A stretch of 64,000 nucleotides of DNA from Shimia gijangensis (GTDB lineage Bacteria > Pseudomonadota > Alphaproteobacteria > Rhodobacterales > Rhodobacteraceae): the NCBI RefSeq assembly GCF_900142085.1, contig NZ_FQZQ01000007.1, forward strand, positions 110,435 to 174,434. Direction: 5' to 3'. The translations under genes were made by a program, and so were the position numbers. Shown one piece after another: positions 57,506-64,000 of this stretch. The first letter of the stretch is position 1. The number at the start of each line of letters is the position of its first letter. Under the pieces are notes generated by a model. It ran no database searches. It had not been told where the DNA came from and saw only the letters and a program-made list of their open reading frames with translations.

Positions 57506-58138
57506 TCAAACCTGAGGGGCTGTCGAAAACCCCCGAAGCACCCCATCGTGATCGATGATCCTGGCATAAAGATCAAACTCCTGGGCCCGCGCGATGCGTA
57601 GTTTTTGTTCCACCTCGGGCGAGATCGGCGCATAGACATGTGGCGATACATTTCGTGGCTTTAGCTTGATCTCTTCTTCAAACCTTTCGGCCAGAAATGC
57701 GCGGATCAAAGGCTGTTTTTCATAGGCAAAAAGATGATGCACGGGCACGCTGCCGTCGCGGATCGAAAGAAACCCAAATTGGCTTCCGATGCAGGCGGCT
57801 GGCGAAGGCGCGTCGCTGATGACATCCAGAACAAATTCATCAAAGCTCATCTGCCCGGTGTTGCGAAAGTCGTCTCCCAGACGTTCGGGACTGCGAAATT
57901 TATACCAGCTCCGGATCTGATCCACAGGATTTCGCATCACGGCTATGCGTTCGGGTTCGAGACGTAGGGATTTTTTCAGAAATGGCGCTGTTTTGTTGTG
58001 AAACTTGCCCACCGTCATGTGTTTGTAGCGTTTGGTGAAAATGATGTCCGCCTGTGGCCGCAAGGCCGTTTCATAGGCCGTACTGCCGGTTTTGGGCACC
58101 GAAAGAAACGCAAGTTTCTGTTTTACAAAGACCAACAT
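57506..58138 (-). CDS. sulfotransferase-family protein
   Basis: 210 residues. The 5'-phosphosulfate loop is AFLSVPKTGSTAYETAL, and the 3'-phosphate-binding region is ERIAVMRNPVDQIRSWYKF, together the PAPS-binding pattern. No membrane anchor. The acceptor is unknown, and similar small roseobacter proteins are annotated only as sulfotransferase family. ATG 58138 is preferred over a TTG two codons upstream. It is 69 bp downstream of lldD on the same strand. Confidence 0.75.
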   Translation of the reverse strand: MLVFVKQKLAFLSVPKTGSTAYETALRPQADIIFTKRYKHMTVGKFHNKTAPFLKKSLRLEPERIAVMRNPVDQIRSWYKFRSPERLGDDFRNTGQMSFDEFVLDVISDAPSPAACIGSQFGFLSIRDGSVPVHHLFAYEKQPLIRAFLAERFEEEIKLKPRNVSPHVYAPISPEVEQKLRIARAQEFDLYARIIDHDGVLRGFSTAPQV

Positions 58139-58207
58139 TGCCAATCACCTACCTGCTCCGGCGCACTATTGCGCGCCGGGTGGGGCGTGTCAAAGGCCAG
58201 CGGTGGA

Positions 58208-59374
58208 TTAGCCCTGCCAGCGTCCTTCAAAATTCTCTGGGATCAACAGGATATCTCGGTCCAGCTCTTCGATGGTGCGACGTCCACAAAGGGCCATCGA
58301 GATGTCGAGTTCGGTGTGAATGACCCGCAGCGCCTCTTCGACACCTTTTTGACCCATCGCACCAAGCCCATAGACAAAAGCGCGGCCAATATGGGTGCCT
58401 TTGGCCCCCATGGCGACAGCCTTGAGCACGTCCTGACCCGAACGGATGCCGCTATCCAGATGCACTTCGATCTGGTCACCGACAGCCTCAAGGATGGAGG
58501 GCAGGGCGCGGATAGAACTCAGCGCTCCGTCCAACTGACGACCACCGTGGTTTGACACGATGATGGCGTCCGCGCCGACGTTAAGCGCCATTTTGGCGTC
58601 TTCCGCGTCGAGGATCCCTTTGAGGATCACCGGCCCGCCCCATTGCTCTTTGATTTTGGCGATCTTGTTCCAATCCAATGTCGGATCAAAGCTTTCTTTT
58701 GTCCATGCGCCTAGGTCGGCCGCGTCGGAAATCCCATCCACGTGGCCCACGATGTTGCCAAAGTTGCGCCGTTTGGCGCCGAGCATCCCGATGCCCCATC
58801 GCCACTTGGTCATCAGGTTGGCGATGGTGGAGGGGGTGAGTTTGGGTGGGGCAGAAAGGCCGTTCTTTAAATCTTTGTGGCGCTGGCCAAGAATTTGCAG
58901 GTCCAGAGTGATCACCAATGCCGAGCACTTGGCCGCTTTGGCGCGTTCAATCAGGCGGCTGACGTAATCCGCGTCGGTCATTGTATAAAGTTGGAACCAG
59001 AACGGTTTGGTTGTGGCTTCAGCGACTTCCTCGATCGAATTGATCGACATGGTCGACAGGGTAAAGGGCACGCCAAATTTTTCTGCAGCGCGCGCAGCTT
59101 TGATCTCACCATCGGCACATTGCATGCCCGTAAGACCCACAGGCGCCAGGGCGACCGGCATCGACACATCCTGTCCAATCATCTGCGAGGCGGTGGAGCG
59201 CCCTGTCATGTCTACAGCAACGCGTTGGCGAAGATAGATGTCTTCAAAATCCGAGGTGTTCTCGCGAAAGGTCTGTTCGGTCCAGCTGCCGGATTCCGCA
59301 TAGTCGTAGAACATGCGGGGCACACGGTGGCGATAGATGCGTTTCAAGTCATCGATGCAGGTAATGACGGGCAT
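58208..59374 (-). CDS. lldD: FMN-dependent L-lactate dehydrogenase (LldD-like)
   Basis: 388-residue alpha-hydroxyacid dehydrogenase TIM barrel. PVALAPVGLTGMQCADGEIKAAR and STMSINSIEEVAEA contact FMN, LQLYTMTD gives the active-site Tyr, TLDLQILGQRHKDLKNG the substrate Arg region, and VSNHGGRQLDGA the catalytic His. It oxidises L-lactate to pyruvate and passes electrons to quinone. No lactate permease or regulator is adjacent. Divergent from the MaoC gene. Confidence 0.9.
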   Translation of the reverse strand: MPVITCIDDLKRIYRHRVPRMFYDYAESGSWTEQTFRENTSDFEDIYLRQRVAVDMTGRSTASQMIGQDVSMPVALAPVGLTGMQCADGEIKAARAAEKFGVPFTLSTMSINSIEEVAEATTKPFWFQLYTMTDADYVSRLIERAKAAKCSALVITLDLQILGQRHKDLKNGLSAPPKLTPSTIANLMTKWRWGIGMLGAKRRNFGNIVGHVDGISDAADLGAWTKESFDPTLDWNKIAKIKEQWGGPVILKGILDAEDAKMALNVGADAIIVSNHGGRQLDGALSSIRALPSILEAVGDQIEVHLDSGIRSGQDVLKAVAMGAKGTHIGRAFVYGLGAMGQKGVEEALRVIHTELDISMALCGRRTIEELDRDILLIPENFEGRWQG

Positions 59375-59507
59375 TTTGGCTCACTTTTCCTCGTATTGGT
59401 AAATGTTCTTTACCAATGCAGCCTGTTTAACGCAACGTCGATTTCCGACACTGCGGGCGACAAAACGTCTTAAGTGTTGTTTGATGGCATAAAATTCAGG
59501 AGAGACC

Positions 59508-59942
59508 ATGTTCTTTGATGATTTGCCCAAAGGCTATGTCTTTGAAACCGGACGAAGGGTGCTTGCTTTGGACGAAATTCTGGAGTTCGCCCAGAAATGG
59601 GACCCTCAGACCTTTCATCTGGACGAAGACGCCGCACAAAAAGGGCCCTTTGGTGGCCTTATCGCCAGCGGCTTTCACACCATTATGGTAGCCTTTGTTC
59701 TGACACTTGAGGCCGAGGTCTGGCGCGAGGCGTCGATGGGCAGTCCGGGAATGGACAACATTCGCTGGGCCGTGCCTGTGCGTCCCGGCGATGAATTGCG
59801 CGCCCGCTGCACGGTGCTGGACAGCGCGCCGTCCAAATCAAGACCGGACCGGGGGCGGGTGGTGATCCGCACCGAAATTCTTAATCAAAAGGATGAACTG
59901 GTGTCTGAATATACGGCGACACATATCTTGCGGCGCGCTTAG
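59508..59942 (+). CDS. MaoC-family (R)-hydratase-like protein
   Basis: 144-residue hotdog protein with the hydratase-2 motif DPQTFHLDEDAAQKGPFGGLIASGFHT, which carries the catalytic Asp and His. It would hydrate or dehydrate an enoyl-CoA-type substrate. No partner enzyme is nearby. ATG 59508 has AGGAGAGA upstream. It overlaps the convergent membrane gene by four bases. Confidence 0.85.
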   Translation: MFFDDLPKGYVFETGRRVLALDEILEFAQKWDPQTFHLDEDAAQKGPFGGLIASGFHTIMVAFVLTLEAEVWREASMGSPGMDNIRWAVPVRPGDELRARCTVLDSAPSKSRPDRGRVVIRTEILNQKDELVSEYTATHILRRA

Positions 59943-60643
59943 CGCCCCTTTTCGGCCTTTAGGTAAGCCATGCTCAGCGCTGTGGCTGTCAGCATGGCAG
60001 GCAGGATCGCAAGGATCGTGGCCGCGATCCGAAACAGGCTTCTTCCAATGATGTTATCAAACCCACCCAAAAGCCAACCGATTTGGCCAAGGCAAAAGAA
60101 CCCGACAAAAGCCACAACCAGAGGCCCGGCGATGAGGTTTAGAACCGTGCGGCCAAAGGTTTTACGACCACGCAGAAAGGCCGTTTTCAACGAGGTGTCA
60201 GCACGTTCCGCACAAGCCGGGAGGACCGTGCCCACGATCGCCAATGCGCAGGCAAAGACTGGCACACCAACAAGCATTCCCCACATGCCATATTCGATCT
60301 CTGACAAGAACGCGTCAGGATTAAGAACGCCAGTGGCCTCAAGCGCCATGAAGGCCCCGGCAAGAATCAGCATCAGCGCCACGAAGTACGCGCAAAACCG
60401 CAGGACATATCCAAACAATGGGATCTTGGATCCGTCCCGGCCGGTGGTGCTCATCGGGTCGGTCCAGCCGTAGATCTCATTCAGCTGGATCATGCGGTGC
60501 GTGTACAGCATTGTGAGGCCCATAAAGACCAGCGTGACAACGCCAGCAGCGCTCATCAACATTTCCAGCATCACCACCACGAGCGTTACAATCGCGTAAA
60601 ACGCGATGTTGTATCGTACTGTGGTGAAGGCCAGAGCGTACAT
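59939..60643 (-). CDS. uncharacterised six-helix membrane protein
   Basis: 234 residues, about six hydrophobic helices (YAIVTLVVVMLEMLMSAAGV; VALMLILAGAFMALEA; MLVGVPVFACALAIVGTVLP; LIAGPLVVAFVGFFCLGQIG and others) with a cytosolic-type loop MIQLNEIYGWTDPMSTTGRD. No family recognised. It begins four bases after the trpA stop on the same strand, so it is almost certainly cotranscribed with trpA. Any link to tryptophan synthesis is unproven. Confidence 0.7.
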   Translation of the reverse strand: MYALAFTTVRYNIAFYAIVTLVVVMLEMLMSAAGVVTLVFMGLTMLYTHRMIQLNEIYGWTDPMSTTGRDGSKIPLFGYVLRFCAYFVALMLILAGAFMALEATGVLNPDAFLSEIEYGMWGMLVGVPVFACALAIVGTVLPACAERADTSLKTAFLRGRKTFGRTVLNLIAGPLVVAFVGFFCLGQIGWLLGGFDNIIGRSLFRIAATILAILPAMLTATALSMAYLKAEKGR

Positions 60644-60647
60644 GCAA

Positions 60648-61439
60648 TCAGGCGCGGTGCGCGCCGTCGGCCAATGTCTTTACAAAGGCCAGTACATCCT
60701 CAACCGATTTACCTGCCGCAATCTGGCTGACAATGGCAGATCCAACAACAGCGCCGTCTGCAACCGAGGCAATGGCCTGCGATTTTTCGGGTGTATTGAT
60801 ACCAAAGCCCACGATGACCGGCAGGTCGGTTGACGCCTTAATGCGCGCCACTTCAGGCCCAACGTCGCCGGCTTGCGCTTCGGCAGCGCCTGTAATGCCC
60901 GTAACTGATACGTAATATACGAAACCGGACGTGTTCTGCAGAACCTTGGGCAGACGTTTTTCATCTGTGGTCGGTGTTGCTAGCCGGATAAAATTCAGAC
61001 CCGCAGCCTGCGCCGGGATGCAAAGCTCTTCGTCTTCTTCCGGGGGAAGATCGACCACGATCAACCCGTCGATGCCCGCCGCCTTGGCATCGATCAGGAA
61101 CTGGTCGACGCCCCGATTGTAGATCGGGTTGTAGTATCCCATCAGCACAATTGGCGTGGTGTCATCGGTTTTGCGAAACTCCGCCGCAAGATCCAGCGTC
61201 CGTTGCAGGGTCATACCCGCCTCAAGCGCGCGCTGCCCCGCCAACTGGATGGTTGGGCCATCCGCCATTGGATCGGTGAAGGGCAGGCCCAGTTCGATGA
61301 TATCCACACCCGCGCCCGGCAACCCTTTGACCACCTCAAGCGCAGTGTCATAATCGGGATCACCTGCCATCACATAAGACACAAAGGCCTTTTTTCCGGC
61401 AGCATTCAGTTCGTCGAATTTGGCATCAATGCGAGTCAT
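60648..61439 (-). CDS. trpA: TrpA, tryptophan synthase alpha subunit
   Basis: 263-residue TIM barrel. [20 protein letters not shown] holds the catalytic Glu and Asp, [11 protein letters not shown] the flexible loop, and [15 protein letters not shown] the phosphate site. It cleaves indole-glycerol phosphate. It is unlinked to trpF-trpB, as commonly seen in Rhodobacterales. It is divergent from ychF. Confidence 0.96.
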   Translation of the reverse strand: MTRIDAKFDELNAAGKKAFVSYVMAGDPDYDTALEVVKGLPGAGVDIIELGLPFTDPMADGPTIQLAGQRALEAGMTLQRTLDLAAEFRKTDDTTPIVLMGYYNPIYNRGVDQFLIDAKAAGIDGLIVVDLPPEEDEELCIPAQAAGLNFIRLATPTTDEKRLPKVLQNTSGFVYYVSVTGITGAAEAQAGDVGPEVARIKASTDLPVIVGFGINTPEKSQAIASVADGAVVGSAIVSQIAAGKSVEDVLAFVKTLADGAHRA

Positions 61440-61617
61440 CGGCGTGTCCTTGTCACAAGTCCTGACCGATGTGCCGCAAAAGCGAGGGGGAAATCAATGC
61501 CTGACCCATGAAATCCCAGATATTGTCGCAGTTTGACAGGGTGGGCGGCCTCAGCCTGCCTTGCGCGCCTGCCGATTGTTCCATAGAAGCGCAGCGAAAT
61601 GGCATCAGGAGGCCGAT

Positions 61618-62715
61618 ATGGGCTTTAAAATGGGGATCGTGGGTCTGCCGAACGTCGGCAAGTCGACATTGTTCAACGCGCTGACCAAAACCGCCGCTGC
61701 GCAGGCTGCAAACTTTCCGTTCTGCACGATCGAACCCAATGTGGGTGAGGTCGGCGTTCCGGACGCCCGTTTGGACAAACTGGCCGCAATTGCGGGCTCC
61801 AAACAGATCATCCCCACACGCATGACCTTTGTGGACATTGCCGGTCTGGTCAAAGGGGCGTCTAAGGGCGAAGGCCTTGGTAACCAGTTCCTGGCCAACA
61901 TTCGTGAAGTTGACGCCATCGCCCATGTGTTGCGATGCTTTGAGGACGGTGATGTCACCCATGTTGAAGGCCGTGTTGACCCTGTGGCCGATGCCGAGAC
62001 CATTGAGACCGAATTGATGCTTGCCGATATCGAAAGCATCGAAAAGCGGATGCAGGGTCTGGTGCGCAAAGTGCGTGGTGGCGACAAAGAAGCGGTTCAG
62101 CAGGAACGTCTTTTGAAAGAAGCGCTTGCCGTTCTCGAAGATGGCCATCCCGCCCGCGTGGTTGAGGTCGCAGAAGATGATGAAAAGGCATGGAAAATGC
62201 TGCAACTTCTGACCACCAAACCGGTGCTGTATGTTTGTAACGTTGGCGAATCTGAGGCCGCAAACGGCAATGAACATTCGACCAAGGTTGGCGAAATGGC
62301 CGCGGCACAAGGCAACAGCCATGTGATCATTTCGGCGCAGATCGAAGAGGAAATCAGCCAGCTGGAAGACGATGAAGCGGTGATGTTCCTTGAGGAAATG
62401 GGGCTGGATGAGGCGGGCCTAGACCGGCTGATTCGCGCCGGATATGAATTGCTGCACCTTGAGACCTATTTCACCGTTGGGCCCAAAGAGGCCCGTGCCT
62501 GGACCATCAAGCAAGGCACCATGGCGCCGCAAGCCGCTGGCGTGATCCACGGCGACTTTGAAAAAGGCTTTATTCGCGCCGAAACCATCGCCTATGACGA
62601 TTTTGTTGCCAACAACGGCGAGCAAGGCTCAAAAGAGGCCGGCAAGATGCGTGCAGAAGGCAAAAGTTACGAGGTCAAAGACGGCGACGTGCTGCACTTT
62701 CTCTTCAATAACTAA
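61618..62715 (+). CDS. ychF: YchF, ribosome-associated ATPase (Obg family)
   Basis: 365 residues. The P-loop is [19 protein letters not shown], then [20 protein letters not shown] (switch region), a coiled-coil insertion and a C-terminal TGS domain ([15 protein letters not shown]). The G4 motif is NVGE rather than NKxD, consistent with ATP instead of GTP use. ATG 61618 has AGGAGG upstream. tRNA-Ser follows 97 bp later. Confidence 0.96.
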   Translation: MGFKMGIVGLPNVGKSTLFNALTKTAAAQAANFPFCTIEPNVGEVGVPDARLDKLAAIAGSKQIIPTRMTFVDIAGLVKGASKGEGLGNQFLANIREVDAIAHVLRCFEDGDVTHVEGRVDPVADAETIETELMLADIESIEKRMQGLVRKVRGGDKEAVQQERLLKEALAVLEDGHPARVVEVAEDDEKAWKMLQLLTTKPVLYVCNVGESEAANGNEHSTKVGEMAAAQGNSHVIISAQIEEEISQLEDDEAVMFLEEMGLDEAGLDRLIRAGYELLHLETYFTVGPKEARAWTIKQGTMAPQAAGVIHGDFEKGFIRAETIAYDDFVANNGEQGSKEAGKMRAEGKSYEVKDGDVLHFLFNN

Positions 62716-62812
62716 ACAGTTCAGATGGCGGGGCAAATACCTCGCAATTTTTCCACAGAAAATCGCCGGAACCCTCTTGCCACCCAAAGCCCACAGTTAT
62801 AGACGGGTCGAC

Positions 62813-62902
62813 GGAGACGTGGCCGAGTGGTCGAAGGCGCTCCCCTGCTAAGGGAGTATACCGGGAACGGTATCGAGGGTTCGAATCCCTTCGTCTCCGC
62901 CA
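62813..62902 (+). tRNA. tRNA-Ser(GCT)
   Basis: Ninety-nucleotide type II tRNA with encoded CCA. The acceptor stem is GGAGACG/CGTCTCC with discriminator G. The anticodon stem is CTCCC/GGGAG around loop CTGCTAA, so the anticodon GCT reads AGC/AGU. A long variable arm follows (TATACCGGGAACGGTATC), then T arm GAGGGTTCGAATCCCTTC. Confidence 0.97.
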
Positions 62903-63141
62903 GCAATTTTCCATAAACTCCTGAGTTTAAACAAGAAAATTGCCTTTGGTGTTTTTAATTCCCCCAATTCATCCCCCAGTAGACCGTGCCTTCGGACTAT
63001 TTTTTCGCCTGTGAATTGCAGCCTATCTGGGAAATGAAGGCCAGTTCTTAGCCTTGGACTCCACCCACCAAAACCTGCCCAAGAACCCCGCAGGACAGGA
63101 GAGCCACAGCGAGCCTTGTGTCGTGCAAAAGGCGAATGGAG

Positions 63142-63645
63142 TTACGGAGAGGTCTGGCACCACATTCCATCTACGAGTACATCCTCCGGCTGGCCACAAT
63201 GAAACAAATAGTACGTGAAGGTTCGTGGAAAAGGTCGGATTATTCGGGGTCTGCCCACCAAGTCGCGTGCCAGCACAGGTTTTCCACCGTGTTTGGTCGG
63301 TAAAATAATTTGTTCTGGTGACATGCAAACATCTGTCAGTGGGAAGTTTGGACCCAAAGTGCCGCGTCCAATTTGAACGGGCAAGGCATCAGGAACATCA
63401 AAAGTAAAATCTCTGTCCAAGCTCAACTGGTCAACCCAGGCCACCTTACGAAAGTGCCCAGACCTAGTCTTGACCGGGTCTCTAAGGCGGAGTGCTTCAA
63501 TTGGTAAATTGCCAAAAGACGTCATCACTTTTGTTTTTCCGAGAAAGCCCGGTATGGTCCAGACGCCCGTGAACTCGTTTCCCTCTGCGCAATCAGCGTC
63601 GGGAAACTCATCCAAAGGTAGCTGTTCATTTGTCGCAAGGCTCAT
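63142..63645 (-). CDS. Hint-domain protein (Hint_2-like)
   Basis: About 167 residues. After a short linker, KVMTSFGNLPIEALRLRDPVKTRSGHFRKVAWVDQL shows the Hint pattern of a leading strand, a promoter of autoproteolysis-like loop and a VxTRxxxFxxVxW turn. The C-terminal YYLFHCGQPEDVLVDGMWC is the late Hint strand. The N-terminal Cys that would make it active is not visible. It may be a truncated relative of roseobacter Hint-domain proteins. ATG 63645 is chosen (GAGGG eight bases upstream). Longer frames to 63864 run through a terminator and are rejected. Confidence 0.6.
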   Translation of the reverse strand: MSLATNEQLPLDEFPDADCAEGNEFTGVWTIPGFLGKTKVMTSFGNLPIEALRLRDPVKTRSGHFRKVAWVDQLSLDRDFTFDVPDALPVQIGRGTLGPNFPLTDVCMSPEQIILPTKHGGKPVLARDLVGRPRIIRPFPRTFTYYLFHCGQPEDVLVDGMWCQTSP

Positions 63646-63791
63646 GTGCTCGGCCCTCGTTTTCATAAGGTTTCTAAGCAGGGTAAGATTTAATTGAGGC
63701 ATTTTTTTGAAGTACGTATTAACACTCGGCAACGAAGTCGCCCAAAAATCCGGGCACTGGCAGGCTAAGCAATCTAATGTAGGGCAAAGAA

Positions 63792-63819
63792 AACCCCACC
63801 TCAGGCGAGAGGTGGGGTT
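63792..63819 (-). terminator. intrinsic terminator on the minus strand with no upstream gene
   Basis: Perfect 11-bp stem AACCCCACCTC/GAGGTGGGGTT with a 6-nt loop. Read on the minus strand it is followed by TTTCTTTG. No protein gene lies upstream in that direction within the window, so it may end an unannotated transcript. Confidence 0.75.
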
Positions 63820-63991
63820 ACGCATTATTAAATGCTTCACTTGGCCCAAATAAACGCGGGCCATGTTGTCATAGAACGGCCAAGCGTGACGTGAGTATGA
63901 CCGAATGTCTGACGTCAGCGCTTATGGGTCCAAATAGGGTGATTTGATAAGGGAGTGTTTCTGGCTCATCGTAACCACCAAGGAGTGGGAC

Positions 63992-64000
63992 ATGAGACAG
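63992..64000 (+). CDS. 5' end of a further gene (cut by the window)
   Basis: ATG at 63992 with AAGGAG six bases upstream begins M-R-Q and runs off the edge. Too little is present to name it. The 347 bp from 63646 to 63992 hold only the minus-strand terminator and, presumably, this gene's promoter. Confidence 0.5.

Noticed and set aside
62903..63141. Integrated element at the 3' end of tRNA-Ser
   Set aside because: No integrase gene and no repeat of the tRNA 3' end are visible in the window, so an attachment site cannot be supported.
63646..63864. N-terminal extension of the Hint-domain frame
   Set aside because: It would place a perfect terminator hairpin inside the gene. A good ribosome site exists before the later ATG at 63645.

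Overview
The window is a contiguous piece of a chromosome from an alphaproteobacterium of the Roseobacter group (Rhodobacterales). The evidence is the gene content and order: irr/fabA/fabB/fabI, the miaB-phoH-ybeY-corC-lnt-metK-trmB block, a SAM/SAH-type riboswitch before metK, cmk-rpsA, ihfB-lapA-trpF-trpB, and a phosphonate oxidation pair (tmpA/tmpB) of the type described in Leisingera. Most of it is ordinary, tightly packed, moderately high-GC housekeeping sequence.

Layout. 1-5.6 kb: 3' part of folD, a hotdog thioesterase, a membrane-LytTR gene interrupted by an amber codon, then PdeM and a DEXH helicase of the ligase-associated DNA repair set, headed by a two-cysteine ArsR regulator of the SqrR/BigR kind. 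5.6-12.9 kb: an accessory stretch with a broken small secreted protein, an enolase-superfamily dehydratase, an M20 peptidase, a class III cyclase-TPR gene, an IS30 fragment fused to a second copy of the peptidase tail, and a methyltransferase. 12.9-15.6 kb: tmpB-tmpA with a divergent LysR regulator. 15.6-24.6 kb: a long minus-strand run (alcohol dehydrogenase, MFS exporter, pcaB, an alpha/beta hydrolase, pcaD, an EEP nuclease, a threonine dehydratase-like enzyme, another hydrolase, a haloacid dehalogenase).

24.8-29.5 kb: FKBP isomerase, then fabI-fabB and fabA with divergent irr. The fab genes are separated by an opposite-strand DUF4386 gene whose reading frame is broken at a G8 tract. 29.6-32.5 kb: a quinone oxidoreductase, a membrane acyltransferase and a roseobacter-specific glycosyltransferase-like protein. 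32.6-45.6 kb: miaB, two neighbouring envelope genes sharing an uncharacterised Cys motif, phoH-ybeY-corC-lnt, riboswitch-metK, trmB, aroA, two tandem four-helix membrane paralogues, cmk and an ATP-grasp protein.

45.8-54.3 kb: rpsA with a large leader hairpin, a thiamine-binding protein, an SDR, ihfB-lapA, trpF-trpB, an FAD oxidoreductase, DUF2237 and pentapeptide proteins. 54.5-62.7 kb: a serine hydrolase, pth followed by an internally deleted DUF2332 remnant, rplY, a sulfotransferase, lldD, a MaoC hydratase, trpA and ychF. The end holds tRNA-Ser(GCT), a Hint-domain protein and the start of one more gene.

I see no complete mobile element, no CRISPR array, no rRNA and no obvious new defence system. 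The most unusual structures are the 345-bp direct repeat that brackets the cyclase and creates an IS30-peptidase chimeric ORF, the G8-interrupted gene inside the fab cluster, the linkage of a persulfide-type sensor to DNA repair genes, the twin envelope genes with the WVDPxGC motif, and several genes caught in decay.
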